From assembly GCF_006491645.1 (NCBI RefSeq), contig NZ_VDCZ01000003.1, positions 62,001 to 126,000 on the forward strand: a stretch of 64,000 nucleotides of DNA, in the 5' to 3' direction. This document shows, piece by piece, positions 52,625 to 60,873 of this stretch. Source of the stretch: Flavobacterium profundi (lineage in GTDB: Bacteria; Bacteroidota; Bacteroidia; Flavobacteriales; Flavobacteriaceae). Numbering within the stretch: the stretch's first letter is position 1; each line of letters opens with the position of its first letter. A program made the translations under genes and the position numbers. The notes under the pieces are model-generated. The model saw only the letters and a program-made list of their open reading frames with translations. It made no database searches and had not been told where the DNA came from.

Positions 52625-53025
52625 GCATAAATCGTAATATTTAATTGCATTTTCATAATCAAATAAACTTGATATGAAGTTCCAAGTGAACTATAGACAG
52701 AAAAAATATAAGCTGAATCTTTAACTCCATTAAAATATTGAAAGGCTTCTGTAGCAGTAGCTTCGCTTCCAATATAATCTCCTTTCATCCTTTGTATTTT
52801 AGCCATTTCTCCTAACAAATAGACTTTTCTATCAGATTGAGAATCATTAGTAATTGATTTATTTTTGTTAAAGTAAAAATAGGCACTATCTAGATTTATT
52901 ATGGAATCTCTATAAAAGATTGCCTTATCAGTAAACTCTTTGTACTTAACCTCTTCGTTTGTGTTTACCTTATCCCTACACGAAATGAGGAAAAGTATTA
53001 AAAATAAAAACGGGAAATGTTTCAT
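52621..53025 (-). CDS. TPR histidine kinase, N-terminal lipoprotein part before frameshift
   Basis: About 134 residues from the ATG at 53025, starting with a lipoprotein signal peptide (MKHFPFLFLILFLISCRDKV, lipobox Cys16). TPR-like helices follow (AIFYRDSIINLDSAYFYFNK, MAKIQRMKGDYIGSEATATE). After SSLGTSYQ the frame runs into unrelated VYLIMKMQLNITIYA and stops. Adding one A in the CAAG at about 52668-52671 continues as SLFDYENAIKYYDLCLNGKI, a perfect TPR, into the downstream frame. A longer ATG at 53037 also exists. Confidence 0.85.
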   Translation of the reverse strand: MKHFPFLFLILFLISCRDKVNTNEEVKYKEFTDKAIFYRDSIINLDSAYFYFNKNKSITNDSQSDRKVYLLGEMAKIQRMKGDYIGSEATATEAFQYFNGVKDSAYIFSVYSSLGTSYQVYLIMKMQLNITIYA

Positions 53026-53079
53026 AATGAATTGCATTTCCCGAATGTATTAAAAAATCAGCAAACTTTTACCAAACAA

Positions 53080-53265
53080 TTACGGATTTGTTGGTGCTGG
53101 TGGTGGTGGTGGATTAATCGTTCCTGTTTGACCTCCAGTTTCACCACCTGTATCATCATCTGCGTACTGTGTGGTTTGTACACTATCTGAAACATCTTCG
53201 GCTGTACATGACGTAAAGCTTACTGAAAACAAAACAACTGCGATAAATAAATATATAATTCTCAT
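53080..53265 (-). CDS. Small proline-rich lipoprotein
   Basis: A 61-residue lipoprotein (MRIIYLFIAVVLFSVSFTSC, lipobox Cys20), followed by an acidic/Gly region (DDDTGGETGGQTG) and a proline-rich tail (INPPPPPAPTNP). It lies 42 bp upstream of the TPR kinase gene on the same strand and may be co-transcribed. Such small lipoproteins often precede TPR kinases in flavobacteria; role unknown. Confidence 0.75.
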   Translation of the reverse strand: MRIIYLFIAVVLFSVSFTSCTAEDVSDSVQTTQYADDDTGGETGGQTGTINPPPPPAPTNP

Positions 53266-53617
53266 TGTATTTTTTATTAAAAATTGGACATAGGAATAGC
53301 CGTTCGAGAAAGTCTCGATAATTGGTTTTTACAGCTATTGCCGTGAATACTTTGTTGTGGGAAGTGAAGTGAGCTGGAACAGAAAAGTCTTATTTATACT
53401 TCCCAGATAAAAATCCTAATCTGTTTAGCATCACTTTTTTAGAAGTAGTTTTGTACATTTGTTCTTATCGCGATAAAGAACAAGAACTAATTCTGAGACA
53501 AAGATTGTCCAATTTTGTGGTAGTGTTGATATGGAATTCTGATAGTTCTGATAGTTCTTAAAAAATCTGAAAAAATCTACTAGAATCTGAAAAATCTGAA
53601 AAATCTAAATAGAAAAT
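53266..53617. other. 352-bp intergenic gap with a near-palindrome and short repeats
   Basis: Divergent gap between the small lipoprotein and the next plus-strand gene. It contains GTTCTTATCGCGATAAAGAAC (53460-53480), a near-perfect palindrome around TTATCGCGATAA, and a stretch of AAAAATCTGA-like repeats (53563-53610) just before the start of the 305-residue gene. No clear TAnnTTTG promoter and no gene. Confidence 0.6.
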
Positions 53618-54535
53618 ATGGAAAAAGATTACTTTGATGAATACAGAAAATGCATAAGAAAAAAATATGAGCTTGAAAAAAATGGAATTCATGCTAAATT
53701 TCTATTTAAGCCTACAGAAGCAAAACTCAGAGACTTATGTATTATGCTTTTTAGAGAGCAGGAGAAAAAAGATGACTTACAAAGTTTTAAATTATATTTT
53801 GGTTTTGAATTTTCTATAAACCAAACATCTGAATTGAATAAGAAAGAGCCAATGAATAAATTTAAAACTATTGGCAAATTTTTCATTAATGGTGAATCGT
53901 TTCTTCAAGACATCAATGGATTAGACTTAGCCGCTATGTTAGTAGGCTTTGATATAAGACCTTTCAATAAGTTTTCAAGATTTTCATTAAAAGAAATAGA
54001 AAATTTTTATAACTCTTTAGAATCTCAAAAACAAGAAAAAGAAGATGATGAAAATGAACCTATAGAACCTATTTTAGTAATTCCAGAAAAACCTGAAGAA
54101 CCTGAAGAACCAAAACCTCAAATAGTTCCACCCAATCCTAGTTGGTTTCAAAAATATAACGTATCTATTCTTATAGGAACTATAATTCTACTTACAGCTA
54201 TTATTGGAATTAATTATTTTACTACAGAAAAGGAATGTATGGCATGGATAAAAGACCATTATGAAGAAATAGATTGCAATGCTATTACTGAAAATAAGGA
54301 AATAGTTATCGAATCTAAAAAAGAAGATTATTTAAAATATTTTAAAAAAATTATTCCTTGCGATACGACTCAATATGAAAAAAATGGAAAAGCGTGTTTG
54401 TGGTATGGAAAATCTGCAAACGGAAATGAATATGAGTTTTTTACTTTTCATGGTCTTCATCCAGAAACAAGAAAAACTTTAAAAGAAGTAACAGCAAACA
54501 TTATGGATAATTATGGTAAAGGACCTTGCCAATAA
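53618..54535 (+). CDS. Single-pass membrane hypothetical protein
   Basis: A 305-residue protein with a cytoplasmic-type N-terminal part (about 1-140, YRKCIRKKYELEKNGIHAKF, LRDLCIMLFREQEKKDDLQS), a Pro/Glu-rich linker (VIPEKPEEPEEPKPQIVPPN) and one membrane helix (about 185-206). A C-terminal extracytoplasmic part has CMAWIKDHYEEIDCN, a pattern seen in other flavobacterial membrane proteins of unknown role. The layout resembles a signalling or anchoring protein, but I cannot assign a function. Confidence 0.8.
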   Translation: MEKDYFDEYRKCIRKKYELEKNGIHAKFLFKPTEAKLRDLCIMLFREQEKKDDLQSFKLYFGFEFSINQTSELNKKEPMNKFKTIGKFFINGESFLQDINGLDLAAMLVGFDIRPFNKFSRFSLKEIENFYNSLESQKQEKEDDENEPIEPILVIPEKPEEPEEPKPQIVPPNPSWFQKYNVSILIGTIILLTAIIGINYFTTEKECMAWIKDHYEEIDCNAITENKEIVIESKKEDYLKYFKKIIPCDTTQYEKNGKACLWYGKSANGNEYEFFTFHGLHPETRKTLKEVTANIMDNYGKGPCQ

Positions 54536-54606
54536 ATTAAAACCTCTACTTCAAATAAGACCATTATTCTTTTACGATGGTACTTTTTAGTAATAATAGA
54601 AATTAC

Positions 54607-54714
54607 AAAAACAGCATAAAGTTGTGTCAGTCAATTTTGTGTCTCATCAAATAACACAAATAGTTTGCCACACTTTTTGTGGCAATGACTTTTTTTAGAA
54701 AAAATTTGACACGG
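54607..54714 (+). repeat. Copy B of the ~105-bp dyad-rich repeat (upstream of tape-measure domain gene)
   Basis: Same orientation and closely similar to 42651-42756. It keeps the perfect TTGCCAC-N7-GTGGCAA inverted repeat (54665-54685 region), TTGTGTCA and TTTGACAC elements. It ends 118 bp before the 172-residue gene. Confidence 0.85.
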
Positions 54715-54831
54715 AAACTAATAAAACCTCAAAAATCACTAAGTACATCACCTATTTAAAATACAATATTCTTCCTATCTTAGCAGAAAGTAGTTTTTTA
54801 CAAACAACACTTTCTCACTAAAGTAAATCCT

Positions 54832-55350
54832 ATGGCTCTTGTTCAAGTTTTTCCAACTAAAAATGCAGGAATTGTAATTCTAAATAATTACATTCAAATG
54901 TTGTTTAAAAGGTTGCAATTAACAATAGAAGACCAATTTGTAACTCCAACCGCTCAAGAAAAAGCCGTCTTTTGTCTACAATATCTTGCCACTGGACTAA
55001 CAGATACGGAAGAAATTTTCCTACCGCTAAACAAAATCCTCTGTGGCTTACCCTTAACCACTCCACTTCACAACACAGCTATCACGCTAACCGATACCGA
55101 ACAACAACTTATGGAAAGTCTATTACAGGCAGTTATTGGTCATTGGCCTGCCATTGGTTCTACTTCTATAGAAGGTTTTAGAGGAAATTGGTTGGTACGT
55201 GACGGGAAATTACAAGAAAATGAAGAGTGTTGGGAATTGACGGTTGAAAAGAGAGCCTATGACCTCTTATTGAACCAATCACCCTTTTCCTTTTCTATCC
55301 TAAAATTTCCATGGATGCCAAAACCTTTACATGTTACGTGGTCGTATTAA
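54832..55350 (+). CDS. Orphan contractile injection system tape-measure C-terminal domain protein
   Basis: A 172-residue protein whose whole length resembles the conserved domain of contractile-injection-system tape-measure proteins: FPTKNAGIVILNNYIQMLFK, QEKAVFCLQYLATGLTDTEE, LNKILCGLPL, LLQAVIGHWPAIGSTSIEGF, then EKRAYDLLLNQSPFSFSILK and FPWMPKPLHVTW. Usual members are several hundred residues or more with this domain at the end. No sheath, tube, baseplate or AAA+ gene of such a system lies in the window. It is either a relic or a re-used single domain. The dyad-rich repeat upstream may control it. Confidence 0.8.
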   Translation: MALVQVFPTKNAGIVILNNYIQMLFKRLQLTIEDQFVTPTAQEKAVFCLQYLATGLTDTEEIFLPLNKILCGLPLTTPLHNTAITLTDTEQQLMESLLQAVIGHWPAIGSTSIEGFRGNWLVRDGKLQENEECWELTVEKRAYDLLLNQSPFSFSILKFPWMPKPLHVTWSY

Positions 55351-55426
55351 CTAGTATGTTAAAATAGAAATTGGGTTTTGAAAAATAATGTGTAATTTCG
55401 TTTACCAATGCTAATTTGATTCTGCC

Positions 55427-55837
55427 ATGCAAGACCACTATGCTTTTTCTGATACTGCTTTTGAAGCCCAATTTAAAGCGGGCACTTTTCCAGCCGAATT
55501 ATTTACACATGAAGCACATTTGCGATTGGCCTGGATTCACATTCACCACTATGGTGTCGCGCAAGCGGAAGAAAACATCGTACAACAATTACAAGATTAT
55601 GTCGCGCATTTGGGTGCTACAGATAAATTTAATATGACGCTCACCGTTGCGGCGATTAAAGCGGTCGCGCATTTTAAAGCGAAAGCCAACCACACCCATT
55701 TTAAGGATTTTATCACAGCCTTTCCTCGTTTGCAAACACATTTTAAGGAACTACTAGCACAGCATTATCAAAAGGTGAGTTATACTTCTGAAGAAGCGAA
55801 AAGGGTGTTTGTGGAACCTGACGTGATGGGGTTTTGA
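55427..55837 (+). CDS. Conserved hypothetical protein (THEAHLR motif)
   Basis: A 136-residue helical protein without signal peptide. The motif ELFTHEAHLRLAWIHIHHYG (about 25-44), followed by KFNMTLTVAAIKAVAHFKAK, recalls a widespread uncharacterised family with a Thr-His-Glu-Ala-His-Leu core that may bind metal. The codon use looks slightly more GC-rich than its neighbours. It follows the tape-measure domain gene by 76 bp. Function unknown. Confidence 0.8.
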   Translation: MQDHYAFSDTAFEAQFKAGTFPAELFTHEAHLRLAWIHIHHYGVAQAEENIVQQLQDYVAHLGATDKFNMTLTVAAIKAVAHFKAKANHTHFKDFITAFPRLQTHFKELLAQHYQKVSYTSEEAKRVFVEPDVMGF

Positions 55838-55907
55838 TGGGTAGAGTATATCTTACAATTAATATATTGAAGTGCTTAAAGGTTATTATAGTAGAAAAAT
55901 CCTTTAT

Positions 55908-56708
55908 TTACTCCGTTCCCCTTCTTTGATTTTCTCTATCGTTTACTGTAATATTCTCTTTTTCAAGAATAAATATTCCATTGCTATAGTTAAACTGCCC
56001 TTGACGTATTGTGTCTATATCAATGTCATGAGAATAACCATAATTATTCCCATATAAATAAACAAGTTGGTTTTTATCTATATCATATTTTATATAGGGA
56101 CTTTCCTCCATGTCAACACCATTTTCTTGGCAAAACCCAAATGAATTTTCTGGTTTGGATTGAATAATGGGATGTTTTACAATAGAATCCAAAGAAAATG
56201 AAATGAGATGTGCTGACTCGCAGTATACGCTTATCACACCTGATCTTCCTCCACTTTCATCTAGAACCAAATATTTATAATCAGGAAGTTTGTAAATAGC
56301 TTGAATCGTGTTCAAATCAATGGGTTCAATTTTCTCTTTCGTATTAAGATTGAAATGAACCCAGCTTTTCCAATTGGAATTGCAGTACGCTCCACAACTT
56401 TCCATTTCAATGGTAAAAATTTTAAAAGATTTGTCTGGTGCATACGTAACCTTTCCATCAACAATTCGCATTCTATTTTCATACAAAATACTATCTAATT
56501 CCTCTTTAGATATTGAATCGATATCTTCAAGATAGTCTCTCACCATTTCGAGTTCATATTTTTCTAAAAGTAATGAATCTGATATGTGCGTAAATGATGT
56601 TTCTTCAAAATTAGAATGGCTTACCAAACTCTCTTTTGTCTCTGAAGTTTTACAACTCCAAAAAGAGAAAAAAAGTAAAAGAAAGACTATGTTTTTAATG
56701 TGTTTCAT
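55908..56708 (-). CDS. Lipoprotein, hypothetical
   Basis: About 266 residues from the ATG at 56708, which gives a lipoprotein signal peptide (MKHIKNIVFLLLFFSFWSCK, lipobox Cys19). A longer frame from 56759 has no signal and is not preferred. The mature part is beta-rich (KSFKIFTIEMESCGAYCNSN, VHFNLNTKEKIEPIDLNTIQ) and ends with an Asn/Glu-rich tail. It may be a cell-surface beta protein. It is preceded by the propeller lipoprotein 60 bp upstream. Confidence 0.75.
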   Translation of the reverse strand: MKHIKNIVFLLLFFSFWSCKTSETKESLVSHSNFEETSFTHISDSLLLEKYELEMVRDYLEDIDSISKEELDSILYENRMRIVDGKVTYAPDKSFKIFTIEMESCGAYCNSNWKSWVHFNLNTKEKIEPIDLNTIQAIYKLPDYKYLVLDESGGRSGVISVYCESAHLISFSLDSIVKHPIIQSKPENSFGFCQENGVDMEESPYIKYDIDKNQLVYLYGNNYGYSHDIDIDTIRQGQFNYSNGIFILEKENITVNDRENQRRGTE

Positions 56709-56768
56709 GTTAAGGTTAGCAATAGCCTGCCCGCTTGGCAAATACCAGATTAAAAGCAATTTCTTTTT

Positions 56769-57815
56769 CTATTCTATTTTAAATTTTTCAAATCTCAGTC
56801 CGTTATATGTATAAGCTCCGTTTTCGTGTGTTCCAAGCCAAAGGGTACCCTTATTATCTTTGTAAATGCTAAATAGCGTAATGTCTTTTGAGTTATCTTG
56901 AACGGCATAATGAGTAATTTTCGTTCCGTCGAATTTCCAAACACCACTTAGATAAGTTACAAACCACAAATTATTTTCGTTGTCTTTTACGGTTGAAAGA
57001 TACTCATTTAAACCACTTGTATTTTTTCCATCTAAACTACCAATACTTTCGTGTCTTGTATAAAACGTATTACTTTTTAAAGTTTCAGTATCGTAAATAC
57101 TATAACGGTTTTCGGTATTAAACCAAAAGTCACCATTCTTATCTTCGATGATGGAACGGACTCCGTTTGCTCCTTCATTACGAAATTCGGTCACATCTTC
57201 TTCGGTTATCCATTCAAATGATTTTCCATCGTATCGACAAACACCAACTGGGTTAGTTCCAAACCAAATATTTTCTTTACTGTCCTTATAAATGCTGTAG
57301 ATTCCAAATGGATTAGGTAAATTTGGTGGATGCGGTAGTTGTAGTTCATGTAAAGTCTTACCATCATACCGATAGACTTTGTTTTCAAATTCGTAAGAAT
57401 TTCGAAACCATATATCTGTAGATTTAAGTTGCCAATTATTACTCAAAACAGGTAGTACTGCTTTAAATACATTTCCGTCAAACTTAACAATCGTATGTTT
57501 TGGGTGGTAACTGGCAAAATATAAATTGCCAAATTCGTCCTCTTTTATTTCATCAATTCTATTGTTAGGCAAACCGTGTTCGATTGTATAATTAACCATA
57601 GTCTTTCCATCATATTTATAAACACCTGTTTTCCAACTACCAAACCAATAAACACCTTTATTGTCTTGGTAAACAACCATTATATTATTTCCTAGTACTT
57701 CTACTATATCTCCTTTTACAAATTGATTTGCGTCTTTTTTCTTATTCCTTGTCTGTCCGTTGCAAGAAGTTAATATAATTAAAATGCTTTGGAATAAAAA
57801 TAGGTTTAATTTCAT
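56769..57815 (-). CDS. Two-component-regulator-propeller lipoprotein
   Basis: A 348-residue lipoprotein (MKLNLFLFQSILIILTSCNG, lipobox Cys18) formed by about seven repeated units of about 45 residues with the pattern D-x-x-G-x-x-W-F-G ... G-V-x-x-Y-D-G-K (for example NKGVYWFGSWKTGVYKYDGK, KDNENNLWFVTYLSGVWKFD). This is the beta-propeller found in hybrid two-component sensors of Bacteroidota, here without kinase domains. It may sense or bind an extracellular ligand; partner unknown. Confidence 0.88.
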   Translation of the reverse strand: MKLNLFLFQSILIILTSCNGQTRNKKKDANQFVKGDIVEVLGNNIMVVYQDNKGVYWFGSWKTGVYKYDGKTMVNYTIEHGLPNNRIDEIKEDEFGNLYFASYHPKHTIVKFDGNVFKAVLPVLSNNWQLKSTDIWFRNSYEFENKVYRYDGKTLHELQLPHPPNLPNPFGIYSIYKDSKENIWFGTNPVGVCRYDGKSFEWITEEDVTEFRNEGANGVRSIIEDKNGDFWFNTENRYSIYDTETLKSNTFYTRHESIGSLDGKNTSGLNEYLSTVKDNENNLWFVTYLSGVWKFDGTKITHYAVQDNSKDITLFSIYKDNKGTLWLGTHENGAYTYNGLRFEKFKIE

Positions 57816-57976
57816 TACTAGTCTGATTAAGTATTGGTAAGATTTTTAAAATTACAGATAATGTTTTGTAGTTTTAAGAAATAATGGATTTCAAATTATC
57901 AAACCACCTAAAAACACTTCACTTATATAAGCATCAAAACCATTTAATTTACTACCTTTTAACAATTATATATGTT

Positions 57977-58807
57977 TTATTCTTTCGAAATGTTATGTAA
58001 TACAAATTTTGCCATTTCTATATTTCCGTAAGTTGAATTAGGGTCGAAAATTACACTAGTTAAAATCTTTGTAGCATTTTCAAATTCCCCGTTTTTATTT
58101 ATTGCTAATGCTTTATTGATTAACAACACTCCTTTAGTTTCTATATCAGGCTTTTGTTCAAGTCCTTTTTCAATTGCATTTATTCTTTCTTGACCTTCTA
58201 AAAATTTTGAATACTCTTTCCAAGCTGGTGCGAAAGAAGGAAATTTCTCAACAAACAATTCAATCATTTCCCTTTTTTCGGATTCATTGCTAATCCATTC
58301 TATGTAAAGATAATACTTATAAAGTCCTTTTTGTAACTCTCCCGATTTTTCTCTTTCCAGAGTATGTAATGCTGTTTTGGAAGTGTAAAATCCTTTAGGA
58401 GCAACTTGATCCGTTAATTTGTAATATTTTAAAGCATTCTCATAATCATCTTGAAGAAGATAGGTGTAGGCCAAATCATAAAGCGGATAAGCCCAATTTG
58501 GTGCTTCTTTATTTGCTTGCTCTAAAAGCGCAATAGCTTTTTGATAATCCCCAGTCTGACCAAATTGTCTTGCTTGATTATGTAAGGACTTAGCTAAATC
58601 AGAAACTCCTTCGATACCATAAAATTCGTAATTATAAGTTCCAGTAGCATTTTCTATTTCTTCTTTTGATATTCTATTTCCTTTTTGGTCTGTAAATTCT
58701 ATTCTCACTTTATTATCTAATTCAGTTTTATTTTTGTTTTTAGTTTCATTTTTACATGAAGACAAAATTCCTATTGCTATTAAAATTCCAACTATTTTAT
58801 TTTTCAT
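57977..58807 (-). CDS. TPR lipoprotein
   Basis: About 276 residues from the ATG at 58807 (MKNKIVGILIAIGILSSCKN, lipobox Cys18). After a short linker, tetratricopeptide repeats fill about 85-260 (SLHNQARQFGQTGDYQKAIA, PLYDLAYTYLLQDDYENALK, GVLLINKALAINKNGEFENA). It is an outer-membrane-associated scaffold by type. The frame from 58846 is longer but lacks a signal. A 138-residue gene lies 31 bp upstream on the same strand. Confidence 0.82.
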   Translation of the reverse strand: MKNKIVGILIAIGILSSCKNETKNKNKTELDNKVRIEFTDQKGNRISKEEIENATGTYNYEFYGIEGVSDLAKSLHNQARQFGQTGDYQKAIALLEQANKEAPNWAYPLYDLAYTYLLQDDYENALKYYKLTDQVAPKGFYTSKTALHTLEREKSGELQKGLYKYYLYIEWISNESEKREMIELFVEKFPSFAPAWKEYSKFLEGQERINAIEKGLEQKPDIETKGVLLINKALAINKNGEFENATKILTSVIFDPNSTYGNIEMAKFVLHNISKE

Positions 58808-58838
58808 ACGATTGGTTTTGCGGCTTGTAAATAACGTT

Positions 58839-59255
58839 CTATTCAAACTCTACTTTACCATAATTTATTTTTTCAATATCATAAGTAAATCTATTATAAG
58901 AATCTACTTCCCATTTACCACCTCGGTAAATAAATGATAAATACTTTCTAGTGTATTTATCAGGATTATAAATTTGAAGATTATCTCCTTCGTTTGGATT
59001 ATAGTTAAAATCAAAGCAGTTTCTCCGGTTAAGTTCTTCTACCATCTTTTCTGCAGTGAGAGCTTCAGATAAAACATCTTCAGGATAAATTAGCATCCCA
59101 TCCATAGGGTATTGAGTAAGACCAACATATTTATACAATGTCCATGTATATTTATTTTTGTTCTTTTTTTCTTCTTTTTTTTTATTATGGATAATTGTAT
59201 TCAATCCATTTGTAATACAAGTACAAAATTTAATTTCATTTACTTTTTCACACAT
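58839..59255 (-). CDS. Hypothetical protein
   Basis: A 138-residue protein without a signal peptide or membrane segment, with a Lys/Asn-rich stretch (about 25-36) and Tyr/Asp-rich C-terminal half (YRGGKWEVDSYNRFTYDIEK). No recognised family. It precedes the TPR lipoprotein gene on the same strand and may share its transcript. The 440-bp gap to its right holds repeats and the tRNA terminator. Confidence 0.6.
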   Translation of the reverse strand: MCEKVNEIKFCTCITNGLNTIIHNKKKEEKKNKNKYTWTLYKYVGLTQYPMDGMLIYPEDVLSEALTAEKMVEELNRRNCFDFNYNPNEGDNLQIYNPDKYTRKYLSFIYRGGKWEVDSYNRFTYDIEKINYGKVEFE

Positions 59256-59480
59256 AAAATTTAATATTTAAAGGGCTATCCTAAATACTACATATCTTCT
59301 CTATAAACTATCTAATAACATCAATCCATCAAATTTAGGCTTATATAGTGATGTTACATTGATAGTTTTCATTTCTCAAATGTAACTTTTTGATTTTTAA
59401 ATACTACAAATTATCTATACAAATTGTAAAAAAGAGAGAAAGACTAAATAAGATGAGAATGGTTTCAATAAGTCATTTAA

Positions 59481-59526
59481 AGCAGGGTTGACTCCGTCTT
59501 CCCTGTAAAGCTCCGCTTTGAGAATA
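59481..59526. repeat. 46-bp element, first copy
   Basis: AGCAGGGTTGACTCCGTCTT followed by CCCTGTAAAGCTCCGCTTTG and AGAATA. The AAAGC-TCC-GCTTT part can form a short hairpin. The second copy at 59588 differs at 2 positions (107-bp period). Confidence 0.85.
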
Positions 59527-59587
59527 AAACAAAAGCTAAAAAAACATTTAAAGTAAACTTAGTATTAGTACTAGTAAGCTGTCACGA

Positions 59588-59633
59588 AGCAGGGTTGACT
59601 TCGTCTTCCCTATAAAGCTCCGCTTTGAGAATA
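59588..59633. repeat. 46-bp element, second copy
   Basis: AGCAGGGTTGACTTCGTCTT followed by CCCTATAAAGCTCCGCTTTG and AGAATA, direct orientation with the first copy. It lies just before the tRNA terminator. Confidence 0.85.
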
Positions 59634-59646
59634 CTTTAAAAATAAA

Positions 59647-59677
59647 AAAAAACAGCTTAAGCGAGCTTGCTGTTTTT
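59647..59677 (-). terminator. Terminator after tRNA-Arg
   Basis: A two-part hairpin, AAAAACAGC/GCTGTTTTT enclosing AAGC-GA-GCTT, with a T-rich run downstream on the minus strand. Confidence 0.8.
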
Positions 59678-59698
59678 CATTTTTAAAGTATTCATTCG

Positions 59699-59772
59699 TG
59701 ACCTCGGCAGGGTTCGAACCTGCAACCAACGGAGCCGAAATCCGCCATTCTATCCAGTTGAACTACGAGGCC
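59699..59772 (-). tRNA. tRNA-Arg (anticodon TCG)
   Basis: A 74-nt cloverleaf on the minus strand: acceptor GGCCTCG with CGAGGTC and discriminator A, D-arm GTTC...GAAT, anticodon stem GCGGA/TCCGT with a seven-base loop TTTCGGC (anticodon TCG, U33 present), and T-arm GCAGG-TTCGAAC-CCTGC. The CCA end is not encoded. TCG reads CGA and CGG arginine codons. The acceptor stem has one G-U pair. Confidence 0.95.
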
Positions 59773-59879
59773 ATTGCCATTGTGGTCGCAAAAATACCAA
59801 ATTATATGGGCTGTTGTATGGCTTCAACTATTTTTTTATTTCGATTTTACATAGAATATTGATAGTCAGTGGGATATCC

Positions 59880-60518
59880 TTACCAAGTTACTAAAGCGTT
59901 TTCCACAGCATACCGCACTAAACCAACTACATTTTTGGAGCCCGTTTTGCCAAACATACTGCTTCTATGGGTTTCAATCGTACTCACACTTATAAATAGC
60001 TTTTCGGAAATTTCTTTGTTGGAATACTCCTTGCAAATCAAATCTAAAATTTCCATTTCTCGAGTGGTTAAATAATTGGAAGACACATTACTTTCCGAAC
60101 TGTTTTTAATAAGTTCCATCATAATAGCGGTAATTTCACTACTATAATACGTACCTCCATTGACTATCTTTTGTATGGCTTTGCACAATTCTTGCTTGCC
60201 TGCAATTTTTAGCATAAAACCTTCAGCACCTGCATTTAAAATTTGCTTTACTTCTTTGCGATCACAATCCATACTCAAAACCAAAATGGGAATCTCAGGT
60301 TTGGCTTTTTTAATTTTCAAAATTAAATCTACCCCACTAATGTCGGGCAAATTCAAATCGGTAATCAAAAAGTCAACGTCACTATTTAAAATAATGTCGA
60401 GCGCTTCTTTTCCTCGGGTAACCGGTGGCAACAATTCTAATCCTTCGTGGGATTCTAAAATAGAACCAAGTCCGTCTAAAAATAACATGTGGTCGTCTAC
60501 TAGCAGTGTTTTTAACAT
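59880..60518 (-). CDS. NarL/FixJ-type response regulator
   Basis: About 212 residues from the ATG at 60518 (another ATG lies at 60530). The receiver domain (about 1-120) has LLVDDHMLFLDGL, phospho-acceptor Asp in DFLITDLNLPDISG and Lys in GFMLKIAGK. The C-terminal LuxR helix-turn-helix (about 145-210) has LTTREMEILDLICKEYSNKE and ISVSTIETHRSSMFGKTGSK. It is divergent from the lipoprotein at 60874. The TPR histidine kinase at 61989 is its likely partner because it is the same HisKA_3/NarL pairing type. Confidence 0.93.
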   Translation of the reverse strand: MLKTLLVDDHMLFLDGLGSILESHEGLELLPPVTRGKEALDIILNSDVDFLITDLNLPDISGVDLILKIKKAKPEIPILVLSMDCDRKEVKQILNAGAEGFMLKIAGKQELCKAIQKIVNGGTYYSSEITAIMMELIKNSSESNVSSNYLTTREMEILDLICKEYSNKEISEKLFISVSTIETHRSSMFGKTGSKNVVGLVRYAVENALVTW

Positions 60519-60530
60519 TCTTTTACACAT

Positions 60531-60873
60531 AGTTGAAAGATTAAACGTATTCCAATAATAATTTTAGTAAACAGCAGTAATTACATGAGAAAAGAAGATA
60601 AATGTTCATAACGCTACTACTAAAGTAGCCTTATGTCTTACTCAAATGTAAGAAATATATCTTATATTTTTTATTCCATTTGGGGCAATTTAATAAGAAA
60701 ACCCAGAAATTTCTTTGCGGGCAAATGATGAAAAAAACATCTTAGTGTTAAGAAATTATTTTCACATCAAGCACATATCATGGAAAACCACGAGGCAATT
60801 TCATGGTAAAACGCTATTCCTTTTTTCGGTATAAAACTTCAATTTTACATCAAACAAATAAATACTTAATAAC
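60531..60873. other. 343-bp divergent gap
   Basis: AT-rich region between the response regulator and the lipoprotein gene. TCATGGAAAACCACGA (60778-60793) shares the GGAAAACC core of the TTACGG palindrome but its outer arms pair poorly. No perfect TAnnTTTG box and no gene is seen. Confidence 0.5.

Noticed and set aside
42651..54714. Integrated element with classical ends
   Set aside because: The paired repeats flank the region, but no integrase, transposase or tRNA target is next to them, so mobility cannot be claimed.
60778..60793. Third TTACGG-type site before the lipoprotein at 60874
   Set aside because: Only the GGAAAACC core matches; the outer arms pair poorly and the expected TAnnTTTG box at the fixed offset is TATTCCTT.
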